From Nitrincola schmidtii (lineage in GTDB: Bacteria > Pseudomonadota > Gammaproteobacteria > Pseudomonadales > Balneatricaceae): a DNA stretch of 64,000 nucleotides. Location of the stretch: positions 248,001 to 312,000 of the forward strand of contig NZ_WBOL01000002.1 of assembly GCF_008973715.1 (NCBI RefSeq). The letters are read 5' to 3'. The notes below the pieces were generated by a model, which saw only the letters and a program-made list of their open reading frames with translations, did no database searches and was not told the DNA's origin. This document shows positions 1 to 9,225 of this stretch, in pieces. A program made the position numbers and the translations under genes. Position 1 is the first letter of the stretch. Every line of letters begins with the position of its first letter.

Positions 1-1
1 A

Positions 2-292
2 CAACTGGATGGCAAACTCTCGGCGATGGGTGGTCGTGATATCGCTATGTTGACCGAGTTTATGCAGGCATGGAACAAGGATGTTAGCAAATGGTTCGAC
101 TCAGTGCTGAAAACGGTCGTCTCAGAATCGGATGAAAATAAAGCCCTACTTCATGCTTGGACTGAGAAATGGCAAGCGAAAACACTAGAAGCTTTAAGAC
201 CTGCTATTAAAGAACTGCTTGAACCAGAAGCGCTCGATCTGGCGGTCGCAGAGCTTGAAAAGCGCATCAAAAAAGCCGGAATTAAAGCCTAA
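2..292 (+). CDS. dmpL: Phenol hydroxylase component P1 (DmpL), C-terminal part
   Basis: The reading frame is open from base 2, so the gene begins outside the window and only about 96 C-terminal residues are visible. DmpL is the beta-like oxygenase subunit that pairs with DmpN in multicomponent phenol hydroxylase. The visible piece is helical, charged and rich in Trp/Leu, as expected for the end of this subunit. Identification rests mainly on position immediately before dmpM and dmpN. An internal ATG at 26 is not the start. Stop and dmpM start are 10 bases apart. Confidence 0.85.
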   Translation, partial: QLDGKLSAMGGRDIAMLTEFMQAWNKDVSKWFDSVLKTVVSESDENKALLHAWTEKWQAKTLEALRPAIKELLEPEALDLAVAELEKRIKKAGIKA

Positions 293-302
293 GGGGTTCA
301 GC

Positions 303-572
303 ATGTCCAAAGTTTATATTGCGTTACAAGATAATGATGAATCTCGCTACATCATTGAAGCCATCGAAGAAGATAACCCAGATGCGACGGTGATACATCA
401 TCCAGCGATGATCCGAATCGAAAATGAAAATAGCCTCATCGTAAAACGGGAAACCGTTGAAGAAAAAATGGGACGTGATTGGAATGTCCAAGAGTTGCAT
501 CTCAATCTCATCACGCTAGGTGGCAATGTCGATGAAGATGATGATCAGCTCAGTTTAAGCTGGAATGTTTGA
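303..572 (+). CDS. dmpM: Phenol hydroxylase regulatory protein P2 (DmpM)
   Basis: An 89-residue cofactorless effector protein that binds the oxygenase and is needed for turnover of phenol to catechol. The ATG at 303 follows an AAGGGG ribosome-binding site at 291-296 and gives the family's usual length of about 90 residues. A longer open frame running upstream to 219 would overlap dmpL by more than 70 bases and is not used. The sequence is acidic, with a DEDDD run near the C-terminus. It sits between dmpL and dmpN in the standard order. Confidence 0.92.
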   Translation: MSKVYIALQDNDESRYIIEAIEEDNPDATVIHHPAMIRIENENSLIVKRETVEEKMGRDWNVQELHLNLITLGGNVDEDDDQLSLSWNV

Positions 573-600
573 TTGTTATTAAAATAAAAAGGGTCAGAAA

Positions 601-2103
601 ATGTCAGCTAAAAAACTTAATTTAAAAGATAAGTACAGATTATTAACACGAGATCTTGATTGGGAATACTCTTACGCAGATCGTAAAAAAGCATTTCCTT
701 ATGAAGAGTTTGAAGGCATTAAAATTACGGATTGGTCTAAATGGGAAGATCCCTTTAGATTAACCATGGATGCCTACTGGAAATATCAGGCTGAAAAAGA
801 GAAAAAACTTTACGCCATATTTGATGCTTTTGCCCAAAATAATGGCCATTTAAATGTGACCGACGCGCGTTATGTTAATGCCATTAAAATCTTTTTAACC
901 GGTGTCTCTCCCTTAGAGTATCAAGCCTACCAAGGTTATGCCCATGTCGGTCGTCAGTTTGGCGGTGCCGGTGCTCGTGTGGCTTGCCAGATGCAATCAA
1001 TCGATGAATTGCGTCATGTGCAAACGCAGATTCACGCCATGAGCCACTACAACAAGTACTTTGATGGCTTCCAGGATTGGACGCACATGCATGATCGCGT
1101 GTGGTACTTGTCAGTGCCGAAATCGTTCTTTGACGATGCGCGCAGTGCGGGGCCATTTGAGTTCCTGATTGCGATCAGTTTTAGTTTTGAATACGTCTTA
1201 ACGAACTTATTGTTTGTTCCGTTCATGTCCGGTGCTGCCCATAACGGTGATATGGCAACCTGTACTTTTGGCTTCTCTGCTCAGTCTGATGAAGCTCGTC
1301 ACATGACGCTAGGCTTAGAAATCATCAAGTTCCTGCTGGAACAACACGAAGACAACGTGCCAATCGTGCAGAAGTGGATCGACAAGTGGTTCTGGCGTGG
1401 AACTCGCTTGCTTTCCATTGTTGCGATGATGATGGATTACATGCTGCCAAACAAAGTGATGTCCTGGAAAGAAGCTTGGGAAGTTTATTTTGAAGAGGCC
1501 GGCGGGGCATTATTCAAAGATTTAGCTCGCTACGGTATCCGTATGCCGAAGTTTGTTGAAACCACAGAGAAAGAGAAAGAGCACATTTCGCATCAAGCAT
1601 GGTGGATCTTCTACAACTACGGCCATGCAGCCGGTTTCCATACCTGGATTCCAAGTGACGAAGAGATGGATTGGTTAAGCGAGAAATATCCCGATACGTT
1701 TGACAAATATTATCGTCCCCGTTGGGAACTAGCCAAGAAAATGGAAGCGGAAGGTAAACGCTTCTATAGCCAAGCGCTGCCGCAACTCTGTACCACCTGT
1801 CAGATTCCGATGGGCTTTACCGAGATGGACGATCCTACCCAAATTGCCTATCGCTCAAGCGATTACGAAGGAGAGAAATACCACTTCTGTTCTGATGGCT
1901 GCAAACACATCTTTGATCAAGAGCCTGAAAAGTATGTTCAGTCCTGGTTGCCTGTGCATCAGATTTATCAAGGTAACTGTGGTGGTGCCAGCGTGGAAGA
2001 AGTACTGCGCGACTACTACAAGCTTAACCTCGGTGCTGACAACTTGGACATCAAGGGCTCACCCGATGAGCAGCGCTGGAAAGAGTGGAAAGGTGTCGCT
2101 TAA
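601..2103 (+). CDS. dmpN: Phenol hydroxylase large oxygenase subunit P3 (DmpN)
   Basis: A 500-residue catalytic subunit of the soluble diiron monooxygenase that hydroxylates phenol to catechol. The two four-helix-bundle iron motifs are visible: E106 with E136-L-R-H139, and E197 with E231-A-R-H234. The C-terminal part carries the CTTC and HFCSDGCK cysteine motifs (about residues 398-425) of the YHS/TRASH-like zinc region typical of phenol hydroxylases. Length matches the family. It is the centre of the dmpLMNOP operon; a small hairpin separates it from dmpO. Confidence 0.97.
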   Translation: MSAKKLNLKDKYRLLTRDLDWEYSYADRKKAFPYEEFEGIKITDWSKWEDPFRLTMDAYWKYQAEKEKKLYAIFDAFAQNNGHLNVTDARYVNAIKIFLTGVSPLEYQAYQGYAHVGRQFGGAGARVACQMQSIDELRHVQTQIHAMSHYNKYFDGFQDWTHMHDRVWYLSVPKSFFDDARSAGPFEFLIAISFSFEYVLTNLLFVPFMSGAAHNGDMATCTFGFSAQSDEARHMTLGLEIIKFLLEQHEDNVPIVQKWIDKWFWRGTRLLSIVAMMMDYMLPNKVMSWKEAWEVYFEEAGGALFKDLARYGIRMPKFVETTEKEKEHISHQAWWIFYNYGHAAGFHTWIPSDEEMDWLSEKYPDTFDKYYRPRWELAKKMEAEGKRFYSQALPQLCTTCQIPMGFTEMDDPTQIAYRSSDYEGEKYHFCSDGCKHIFDQEPEKYVQSWLPVHQIYQGNCGGASVEEVLRDYYKLNLGADNLDIKGSPDEQRWKEWKGVA

Positions 2104-2128
2104 TTCTCCTCAGAGTTATTCAAGATGC

Positions 2129-2146
2129 GAGCCACTTCGGTGGCTC
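2129..2146 (+). other. cUUCGg tetraloop hairpin between dmpN and dmpO
   Basis: A perfect 7-bp inverted repeat (GAGCCAC / GTGGCTC) encloses a TTCG loop closed by C-G, an unusually stable RNA hairpin. No T-run follows, so it is not a typical terminator. It lies in the only wide gap (61 bases) within dmpLMNOP. It probably acts on mRNA stability or processing; that role is inferred. Confidence 0.6.
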
Positions 2147-2164
2147 CAGAGATAGGAAACGATT

Positions 2165-2527
2165 ATGTCAGTAAGAGCTATTACGCCTGACTATAAAGTG
2201 CAGGCACGAGACAGAGTTGAAAATTTTCACGGTAATCAAATTGTGTATGTCGCTTGGGATCGTCATTTGATGTTCTGTGCGCCTTTTGCTTATGCGCTTC
2301 CACCGACCATGACCTTTGCCGAGTTGCGTAATCAGGTGATGCCCGAAGCTTTCGGCTTGCATGAAGAGTTCACCCAGATCAATTGGGAAACAGCCACTTG
2401 GTTGCTGGATAACCAGCCTTTCACTCCCGATCTGAATCAATCACTACAAGCACAAGGTGTCGGTCATAAATCGGTATTGAGATTCCAAACACCTGAGCTG
2501 ACAGGGTTTCAGGGCAAAGCGGTTTAA
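2165..2527 (+). CDS. dmpO: Phenol hydroxylase component P4 (DmpO)
   Basis: A 120-residue small subunit of the phenol hydroxylase oxygenase complex, the third structural partner of DmpL and DmpN. It shows the family features: a VYVAWDRHLMFCAPFAY stretch near residues 29-45 and a C-terminal region ending around the LTGFQGKAV tail. The start ATG follows a GATAGGAAAC sequence with suitable spacing. It lies 10 bases before dmpP. Confidence 0.93.
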   Translation: MSVRAITPDYKVQARDRVENFHGNQIVYVAWDRHLMFCAPFAYALPPTMTFAELRNQVMPEAFGLHEEFTQINWETATWLLDNQPFTPDLNQSLQAQGVGHKSVLRFQTPELTGFQGKAV

Positions 2528-2537
2528 GGAGCAGGTC

Positions 2538-3599
2538 ATGACTTACGAAGTGACAGTTGAACCTACAGGTGATGTGATCGAAGTGGAAGAGGGGCAAACC
2601 ATCTTGGATGCTGCGCTCCGTCAAGGCGTTTGGTTGCCGTTTGCCTGTGGTCATGGCACTTGTGGCACCTGCAAAGTTCAAGTCGTGGAAGGGGATGCAG
2701 ATCTAGGTAATGCGTCACCCTTTGCCCTGATGGATGTAGAGCGTGATGAGGGTAAGGTGCTGGCCTGTTGTGCCATTCCGGAATCCGACTTGGTGATAGA
2801 AGCGGATATCGATGTTGATCCTGACTTCGAAGGCTACTCGGTTGAAGATTTCACAGCCAGGGTCATCAGCACTGTCGATCTGTCACCGACGATTAAAGGC
2901 ATCACACTGAAATTGGATAATCCAATCACCTTTCAGGCTGGGCAGTATATCAATCTTGAGATACCGGGCGTGCAAGGCAGTCGAGCCTTTTCTATTGCGA
3001 ACTCACCCTCGGATCCTTCGATTGTGGAACTCCATGTGCGTCTGGTTCCTGGCGGTGCGGCGACGACTTGGTTGCATGAAACCTTAAAAGAGGGTGATGA
3101 ACTGTCACTTTCAGGTCCTTACGGACAGTTCTTTGTGCGTAAGTCCGATGTTAAAGATGTGATCTTTATTGCCGGCGGATCAGGTTTATCTAGCCCACAG
3201 TCAATGATTTTGGATCTGCTAGAGCAAGGTGATACACGCCAAATCTATCTGTTCCAAGGTGCACGAAATGTGGCGGAACTTTACAACCGTGTCTTGTTAA
3301 CCGAGCTTGCTGAGAAACACAGTAACTTTCATTACATCCCAGCGTTAAACGCCCCAACGGCTGAGGATCAGTGGCAAGGTTTTACAGGTTATGTTCATGA
3401 AGCCGCCATTGATCACTTTGACGGTAAATTTACAGGCCATAAAGCCTATCTATGTGGGCCTCCACCCATGATCGACTCTGCTATCAGTGCCTTGATGCAA
3501 GGTCGTGTCTTTGAAGCGGATATCCATATGGAAAAATTCCTAACGGCTGCTGATGGTGCTGACTCCGAAACGCGATCAGCGCTGTTTAAGCGAATTTAG
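2538..3599 (+). CDS. dmpP: Phenol hydroxylase reductase P5 (DmpP)
   Basis: A 353-residue NADH-dependent ferredoxin reductase that feeds electrons to the DmpLNO oxygenase. The N-terminal plant-type [2Fe-2S] domain has cysteines C37, C42, C45 and C77. It is followed by an FAD domain with an R149-A-F-S motif and an NAD domain with IAGGSGLSSP around residues 211-220. Domain order and length are those of DmpP. An AAGGAG ribosome-binding site stands just upstream. Confidence 0.96.
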   Translation: MTYEVTVEPTGDVIEVEEGQTILDAALRQGVWLPFACGHGTCGTCKVQVVEGDADLGNASPFALMDVERDEGKVLACCAIPESDLVIEADIDVDPDFEGYSVEDFTARVISTVDLSPTIKGITLKLDNPITFQAGQYINLEIPGVQGSRAFSIANSPSDPSIVELHVRLVPGGAATTWLHETLKEGDELSLSGPYGQFFVRKSDVKDVIFIAGGSGLSSPQSMILDLLEQGDTRQIYLFQGARNVAELYNRVLLTELAEKHSNFHYIPALNAPTAEDQWQGFTGYVHEAAIDHFDGKFTGHKAYLCGPPPMIDSAISALMQGRVFEADIHMEKFLTAADGADSETRSALFKRI

Positions 3600-3617
3600 G
3601 CATGAGGGTCTGATGAG

Positions 3618-3938
3618 ATGAATGCCCAACGTCATTTTCAGATTCAGGTAACCAACCGACAGCAAGCATTTTCAGTTCCCGAAGGTGAATTGCTGCTTCA
3701 CGCGATGGAGAAGGCGTGTCAACAGGCCATTCAGGTAGGTTGCAGAGGTGGTGGTTGTGGACTGTGCAAAATTAAGGTGTTGGAAGGCGCCTTTCACACT
3801 AAGCGAATGAGTAAAGCCCATATCAAGGAACATGAAGCAGAGGCGGGTTTTGCCCTAGCCTGTCGAGTCTTTCCAGAGAGTGATCTGGTGATTGAATCAG
3901 ACCACTTCAACGATTTATCAACACAACAAACTGCGTGA
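3618..3938 (+). CDS. dmpQ: [2Fe-2S] ferredoxin, DmpQ/XylT-like
   Basis: A 106-residue plant-type ferredoxin with cysteines C42, C47, C50 and C82 around a GCRGGGCGLCK motif. In dmp and xyl pathways this protein re-reduces the iron of catechol 2,3-dioxygenase after oxidative inactivation, allowing turnover of substituted catechols. The location directly upstream of dmpB supports that role. The shared family signature (GGGCGLC) separates it from the reductase-domain ferredoxin in DmpP. Confidence 0.9.
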   Translation: MNAQRHFQIQVTNRQQAFSVPEGELLLHAMEKACQQAIQVGCRGGGCGLCKIKVLEGAFHTKRMSKAHIKEHEAEAGFALACRVFPESDLVIESDHFNDLSTQQTA

Positions 3939-3964
3939 CATAAAAAATATAAGAGGAAACGATC

Positions 3965-4888
3965 ATGAAAAAAGGTGTAATGCGTCCAGGACATGTTCAA
4001 ATTCGAGTATTGGATCTTGAAGAAGCCCGTAAACACTATGTGGACCTACTGGGTTTAATCGAGATGGATTCTGATGATCAAGGTCGCGTCTATCTTAAAG
4101 CTTGGACGGAAGTGGATAAATACTCCGTTATCCTTAAAGAAGCAGATGAACCTGGCATGGATTTCATGGCCTTCAAATGTCTGAACGAGGCTGTATTGGA
4201 TAGCTTGGCTGAAGAGATTCGTGCATTAGGGATGACTGTCACTGAGCTGCCTGCCGGCGATTTGAAAGACTGTGGTCGTCGTATGCAGTTTGTTGTACCC
4301 ACAGGGCATACTTTTGAACTCTTCGCCACTAAAGAACAAACTGGTAAATGGGGTATCAATAACGTTAACCCAGAAGCTTGGCCACGTGGTTTAAAAGGCA
4401 TGCAAGCAACTCGCTTTGATCACTGTTTGATGTATGGCGACGACCTAGAAGGCAATCTCACCCTGTTCCGTGATGTGCTGGGTTTTGATCTGTCAGAACA
4501 AGTCATCGATCCTGAAGGTAATCGCATCGCACTCTTTTTAACCGCCTCAATGAAAGCACATGATGTGGCGTTTATTAAGCACCCTGAAAAGAACAAGTTC
4601 CATCACGCCTCTTTCTATCTGGATACTTGGCAGGATGTCTTGAAAGCTGCTGATTTAATTTCTATGACCGATACCTCTATCGATATTGGACCCACTCGTC
4701 ACGGTTTAACCCATGGGCAAACTATCTATTTCTTTGATCCATCAGGTAACCGTAACGAAGTTTTTGCCGGTGGTGACTATCACTACCCAGACCATGAAAC
4801 CGTGACGTGGAAAGCTGAACAGTTAGGTAAAGCGATTTTCTACCATGATCGTCAACTGAATGAGCGTTTCTTGACAGCGTTGACCTGA
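3965..4888 (+). CDS. dmpB: Catechol 2,3-dioxygenase
   Basis: A 307-residue extradiol dioxygenase that opens catechol to 2-hydroxymuconic semialdehyde. The non-haem iron ligands are all visible: H153 in RFDHCL, H214 in KFHH, and E265 in GNRNEV. The sequence starts [12 protein letters not shown] and ends FLTALT like the DmpB/XylE family, and length is exact for it. A GAGGAAAC ribosome-binding site precedes the ATG. Product feeds dmpC 63 bases downstream. Confidence 0.97.
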   Translation: MKKGVMRPGHVQIRVLDLEEARKHYVDLLGLIEMDSDDQGRVYLKAWTEVDKYSVILKEADEPGMDFMAFKCLNEAVLDSLAEEIRALGMTVTELPAGDLKDCGRRMQFVVPTGHTFELFATKEQTGKWGINNVNPEAWPRGLKGMQATRFDHCLMYGDDLEGNLTLFRDVLGFDLSEQVIDPEGNRIALFLTASMKAHDVAFIKHPEKNKFHHASFYLDTWQDVLKAADLISMTDTSIDIGPTRHGLTHGQTIYFFDPSGNRNEVFAGGDYHYPDHETVTWKAEQLGKAIFYHDRQLNERFLTALT

Positions 4889-4896
4889 TCTTAAAC

Positions 4897-4922
4897 GGTG
4901 CTTTTGGCTCGTCATTAGCACC
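4897..4922 (+). terminator. Weak hairpin between dmpB and dmpC
   Basis: A 6-bp inverted repeat GGTGCT/AGCACC with a 14-base loop is followed by TTTCTTT. It may partly attenuate transcription into dmpC or stabilise the 3' end of upstream message. The stem is short, so support is limited. Confidence 0.3.
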
Positions 4923-4951
4923 TTTCTTTAGTCTGTGTATGAGAAAACACG

Positions 4952-6412
4952 ATGAACGAATTCAAACATTTCATTAACGGAGCCTATGTTGCTTCCGCGA
5001 GTGGAAAAACCTTCGAAAACCGCTGTCCCGTGGATAACAGCCTGATCGGTCAGGTGCATGAAGCGGGCCGTGAAGAAGTCGACCAAGCGGTAAACGCGGC
5101 TAAAGCGGCGTTAAAAGGCCCATGGGGTAAGATGACCCAAGCCGATAGAACCGCGATGTTGAACCGCGTGGCCGAGCGAATCAATGAGCGTTTCGATGAG
5201 TTTTTAGAGGCAGAGTGCCGCGATACCGGTAAACCTTACAGCATCGCTAGCCACATCGACATTCCACGCGGTGCTGCTAACTTTAAAGCCTTTTCTGAAA
5301 CGCTGGCCAACCATCCCACAGAAGCCTTTAAGTTGGATACACCCGATGGGTTAGGCGCATTGAATGTCGGTCAACGTACCCCGAAAGGAGTCATCGCTGT
5401 CATCAGTCCGTGGAACCTGCCGTTGCTGTTGATGACCTTCAAAGTCGGCCCTGCCTTAGCTTGCGGTAATACCGTAGTGGTTAAGCCCTCTGAAGAGACT
5501 CCAGCCACCACCACCCTGCTGGGTGAGGTGATGAATGAATGTGGTGTACCGCCGGGTGTCTTTAATGTAATCCATGGCTTTGGTCCCAACTCCGCAGGTG
5601 AGTTTTTAACCACGCATCCCCTAGTCAATGCGATTACCTTTACCGGTGAAACGCGTACTGGTGAAGCGATTATGAAAGCCGCTTCTGTAGGCCTGCGAAA
5701 TATTTCCATGGAGTTGGGCGGTAAAAACCCAGCCATCGTGTTTGCCGATTGCGATCTGGAAAAAGCGGTGGAAGGCACCATGCGTTCAGCGTTTGTGAAC
5801 TGCGGTCAAGTCTGCTTGGGCACCGAGCGTGTCTACGTCGAACGTCCAGTGTATGACGCCTTCCTTAAGCGCATGAAAGAGCAGGTGGCCAAGCTGAAAC
5901 TGGGTCGACCTGAAGATCCTGCCGCCAACTTTGGTCCGCTCGTCAGCTTAGAGCATCGCAACAAGGTGAAGTACTACTATGACCTGGCTGTGGAAGAAGG
6001 TGCCACCGTTGAAATCGGTGGGGGTATTCCGGATATGGGCGAAGAGATGAATGCTGGTGCTTGGATTGAACCCACTATTTGGACAGGTCTATCCGATGAT
6101 GCCCGCGTCATTCGTGAAGAGATCTTTGGCCCTTGCTGTCATATCCGTCCTTTCGATACCGAAGACGAAGCGATTCAGCTGGCGAACGACACGGAATACG
6201 GACTCGCTGCCGCCATCTGGACTGAAAACTCCTCTCGCGCCATTCGTGTAGCAGAACAGATCGAAGCCGGTCTGGTGTGGGTGAACTCTTGGTTCCTACG
6301 TGACTTGCGCACCGCTTTCGGTGGTGCAAAACAGTCTGGCATCGGTCGTGAAGGTGGCGTGCATGGCTTGGAGTTTTACACCGAGCTCAAAAACATCTGT
6401 ATCAAGCTATAA
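4952..6412 (+). CDS. dmpC: 2-hydroxymuconic semialdehyde dehydrogenase
   Basis: A 486-residue NAD-dependent aldehyde dehydrogenase that oxidises the ring-cleavage product to 2-hydroxymuconate (the enol form of 4-oxalocrotonate). The catalytic cysteine is C288 in NCGQVCLG, and the general base is E254 in MELGG. NAD-fold residues near SPWNLP (152-157) and the TGE motif (231-233) are present. Length and context after dmpB match DmpC/XylG. The next gene is dmpE rather than dmpD. Confidence 0.96.
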   Translation: MNEFKHFINGAYVASASGKTFENRCPVDNSLIGQVHEAGREEVDQAVNAAKAALKGPWGKMTQADRTAMLNRVAERINERFDEFLEAECRDTGKPYSIASHIDIPRGAANFKAFSETLANHPTEAFKLDTPDGLGALNVGQRTPKGVIAVISPWNLPLLLMTFKVGPALACGNTVVVKPSEETPATTTLLGEVMNECGVPPGVFNVIHGFGPNSAGEFLTTHPLVNAITFTGETRTGEAIMKAASVGLRNISMELGGKNPAIVFADCDLEKAVEGTMRSAFVNCGQVCLGTERVYVERPVYDAFLKRMKEQVAKLKLGRPEDPAANFGPLVSLEHRNKVKYYYDLAVEEGATVEIGGGIPDMGEEMNAGAWIEPTIWTGLSDDARVIREEIFGPCCHIRPFDTEDEAIQLANDTEYGLAAAIWTENSSRAIRVAEQIEAGLVWVNSWFLRDLRTAFGGAKQSGIGREGGVHGLEFYTELKNICIKL

Positions 6413-6423
6413 GGATCACGACG

Positions 6424-7209
6424 ATGGACAAGCAACAGATTCAAGCCTGCGGTGATGAACTCTTTGAAGCGATGGTGCAGCGCAAAGCCCTGCGCCCTTT
6501 AACTGAACGCTTCAGTGACATCACTCTCGACGATGCCTATAACATCTCATTACGTATGTTAGAGCGTCGTTTAGATGCCGGTGAGCGCATCATTGGTAAA
6601 AAAATCGGCGTGACCTCAAAAGCGGTACAGAACATGCTGAATGTGCATCAACCGGACTTTGGTTATCTGACCGATGCCATGGCGTTTAGCCAAGGCGAAG
6701 AGATGCCGATCTCCACGCGTTTAATGCAACCGCGTGCCGAAGGTGAAATCGCCTTTATCCTCAAAAAAGACCTGTTAGGCCCCGGTATCACCAATGCCGA
6801 TGTCTTAGCGGCCACCGAATGTGTGATGCCTTGCTTTGAAGTGGTCGATTCCCGCATTGAGAACTGGCAGATCAAGATCCAAGACACCGTGGCAGATAAC
6901 GCTTCTTGTGGCTTATTTGTACTGGGTGATCGTGCCGTCGATCCGCGCAAAGTCGATTTAGCCACCTGCGGTATGGTGGTGGAGAAGAATGGTTCCGTGA
7001 TCAGCACCGGTGCCGGTGCCGCTGCTCTGGGAAGCCCTGTGAACTGTGTCACTTGGTTGGCGAATACCTTGGGTCATTTCGGTATTCCACTAAAAGCCGG
7101 TGAAGTGATTCTGTCGGGATCATTGGTGCCCCTGGAACCTGTTCAGGCAGGTGACTTTATGAGCCTGAGTATCGGTGGCATCGGTAAGGCCTCAGTGCGC
7201 TTTGTTTGA
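6424..7209 (+). CDS. dmpE: 2-hydroxypent-2,4-dienoate (2-oxopent-4-enoate) hydratase
   Basis: A 261-residue enzyme that adds water to 2-oxopent-4-enoate to form 4-hydroxy-2-oxovalerate. It belongs to the hydratase/decarboxylase superfamily, with the acidic metal-binding region RAEGEIAF (about residues 103-110) and the conserved VVDSRI and DNASCGLF stretches. It is a paralogue of dmpH at 9225, but the IGKKIGVTSKAVQ start region and GSLVPLEP C-terminal region are of DmpE type. It is 11 bases downstream of dmpC. Confidence 0.95.
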   Translation: MDKQQIQACGDELFEAMVQRKALRPLTERFSDITLDDAYNISLRMLERRLDAGERIIGKKIGVTSKAVQNMLNVHQPDFGYLTDAMAFSQGEEMPISTRLMQPRAEGEIAFILKKDLLGPGITNADVLAATECVMPCFEVVDSRIENWQIKIQDTVADNASCGLFVLGDRAVDPRKVDLATCGMVVEKNGSVISTGAGAAALGSPVNCVTWLANTLGHFGIPLKAGEVILSGSLVPLEPVQAGDFMSLSIGGIGKASVRFV

Positions 7210-7261
7210 TCCGACACACTTGATTGACTCAGCGAACAGTATAACGACAGGAATATAAATC

Positions 7262-8173
7262 ATGAGTAAAAAACTCAAAGCGATCATCATCGGTCCCGGC
7301 AATATCGGTACCGACTTGCTGATGAAAATGCAGCGTTCAGAATGGATTGAACCGGTGTGGATGGTTGGTATCGACCCCGAATCCGAAGGCTTAAAGCGTG
7401 CTGCCACAATGGGCATTAAAACCTGTGCGACCGGTGTAGACGGTGTCTTGCCTTACGTGATCGAAGACGATATCCGCGTTGCCTTTGATGCCACCTCCGC
7501 CTATGTGCATGCCGAAAACAGCCGCAAGCTAAATGAGCTGGGCGTCATCATGATCGACCTGACACCCGCCGCGATTGGTCCCTACTGCGTGCCACCGGTG
7601 AACCTGACCGATCATGCCAAGAACCTGGAGATGAACGTCAATATGGTCACTTGTGGTGGACAAGCGACGATTCCGATGGTGGCGGCCGTATCACGGGTAC
7701 AGCCCGTGTCCTATGGCGAAATCATCGCCACCGTTTCCTCACGTTCAGTTGGTCCTGGGACTCGTCAGAATATCGATGAGTTCACCCGTACCACCGCCAG
7801 TGCCGTGGAAAAAGTCGGCGGTGCCAAGCAGGGGAAAGCGATCATCATCATTAACCCCGCTGAACCGCCACTGATGATGCGTGACACCATTCACTGCCTC
7901 ACCGAGAGCGAACCGGATCAAGCGGCCATCACCGAATCGGTGCATGCCATGGTGAAGGAGGTACAGAAATACGTACCCGGCTATCGCTTGGTCAATGGTC
8001 CGGTCTTTGATGGCAATCGCGTGTCTTGCTTTATGGAAGTGGAAGGCCTTGGTGATTTCCTACCTAAATACGCAGGCAACCTCGACATCATGACCGCGGC
8101 AGGCCTTCGCACGGCTGAGATGTTCGCTGAAGAAGCCGCCAATGGCGTGATCACATTACCGGCACGTGGCTAA
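7262..8173 (+). CDS. dmpF: Acetaldehyde dehydrogenase (acylating)
   Basis: A 303-residue NAD- and CoA-dependent enzyme converting acetaldehyde to acetyl-CoA. The Rossmann motif GPGNIG is at 11-16 and the catalytic cysteine is C131 in VTCGGQA. DmpF forms a channelling complex with the aldolase DmpG, encoded 14 bases downstream. Length and sequence match the family closely. An AACGACAGGAATATAAATC leader holds the ribosome-binding site (CAGGA). Confidence 0.97.
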   Translation: MSKKLKAIIIGPGNIGTDLLMKMQRSEWIEPVWMVGIDPESEGLKRAATMGIKTCATGVDGVLPYVIEDDIRVAFDATSAYVHAENSRKLNELGVIMIDLTPAAIGPYCVPPVNLTDHAKNLEMNVNMVTCGGQATIPMVAAVSRVQPVSYGEIIATVSSRSVGPGTRQNIDEFTRTTASAVEKVGGAKQGKAIIIINPAEPPLMMRDTIHCLTESEPDQAAITESVHAMVKEVQKYVPGYRLVNGPVFDGNRVSCFMEVEGLGDFLPKYAGNLDIMTAAGLRTAEMFAEEAANGVITLPARG

Positions 8174-8187
8174 GGGGAGAAATAACA

Positions 8188-9225
8188 ATGAACTTACAAG
8201 GTAAACAGGTCACCCTGCACGACATGAGCTTGCGTGACGGGATGCATGCCAAACGTCATCAAATCAGCGTTGATCAGATGGTGGCGATCGCTAAAGGGAT
8301 GGATGAAGCGGGGATGCCCTTAATCGAAGTCACTCATGGGGATGGCCTCGGTGGTGCGTCGGTCAACTACGGCTTTCCTGCCCACAGTGATGAGGAGTAC
8401 CTCAATGCCGTGATCCCGCAGATGAAAAATGCCAAAATCTCTGCATTACTATTACCCGGTATCGGCACGGTCGATCATCTGAAAATGGCGAGAGACTGCG
8501 GTGTCAGCACCATTCGTGTCGCCACCCACTGTACCGAAGCCGATGTATCTGAACAACATATCGGCATGGCGGCCAAGATGGGGATGGACACCGTGGGCTT
8601 CTTAATGATGGCGCACATGGTTGAACCGGAAAAAATCCTCGAACAAGCCAGATTGATGGTCGATTATGGCGCGAACTGTATATATGCGACTGACTCTGCG
8701 GGTTACATGCTGCCGGATGATGTGAGCGCCAGAATAGGTCTCCTCAAAGCTGAACTGCCGTCTAACATCGAGATCGGCTTCCACGGTCACCATAACCTAG
8801 GCATGGGTATCGCCAACTCACTGGCTGCGATTGAAGCCGGCGCGACACGTATCGATGGCTCGGTTGCAGGTCTTGGCGCTGGGGCAGGGAATACCCCCTT
8901 AGAAGTCTTCTGTGCCGTACTGGACCGCATGCAGGTCACCACCGGAATTGATCTCTACAAAATCATGGATGTGGCCGAAGATCTGGTTGTTCCGATGATG
9001 GATCAACCCATTCGCGTTGACCGTGATGCACTGACACTGGGCTATGCCGGTGTGTATTCCTCCTTCCTGCTGTTTGCGCAACGCGCTGAGAAGAAATACG
9101 GCATTCAAGCTCGTGACATTTTGGTAGAACTCGGTCGTCGCGGTACCGTGGGTGGACAGGAAGATATGATCGAAGACCTTGCCCTCACCATGGCGAAACA
9201 GAAACAAGCCCAAGGAGCCAAGTAA
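8188..9225 (+). CDS. dmpG: 4-hydroxy-2-oxovalerate aldolase
   Basis: A 345-residue class II (metal-dependent) aldolase that cleaves 4-hydroxy-2-oxovalerate to pyruvate and acetaldehyde. The catalytic and metal region is visible: R16-D17-G18, H20, and the FHGHHNLG motif with H199 and H201. It is the partner of DmpF. Its stop codon overlaps the dmpH start (TAATG), indicating translational coupling. Confidence 0.97.
   Translation: MNLQGKQVTLHDMSLRDGMHAKRHQISVDQMVAIAKGMDEAGMPLIEVTHGDGLGGASVNYGFPAHSDEEYLNAVIPQMKNAKISALLLPGIGTVDHLKMARDCGVSTIRVATHCTEADVSEQHIGMAAKMGMDTVGFLMMAHMVEPEKILEQARLMVDYGANCIYATDSAGYMLPDDVSARIGLLKAELPSNIEIGFHGHHNLGMGIANSLAAIEAGATRIDGSVAGLGAGAGNTPLEVFCAVLDRMQVTTGIDLYKIMDVAEDLVVPMMDQPIRVDRDALTLGYAGVYSSFLLFAQRAEKKYGIQARDILVELGRRGTVGGQEDMIEDLALTMAKQKQAQGAK

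Noticed and set aside
219-302. Extended N-terminus of dmpM starting at 219
   Set aside because: It would overlap dmpL by 74 bases and exceed the family length; ATG at 303 has the ribosome-binding site.
5371-5781. Minus-strand open frame of 136 codons antisense to dmpC
   Set aside because: Contained in dmpC, no ribosome-binding site and low-complexity Ser/Thr/Pro composition.
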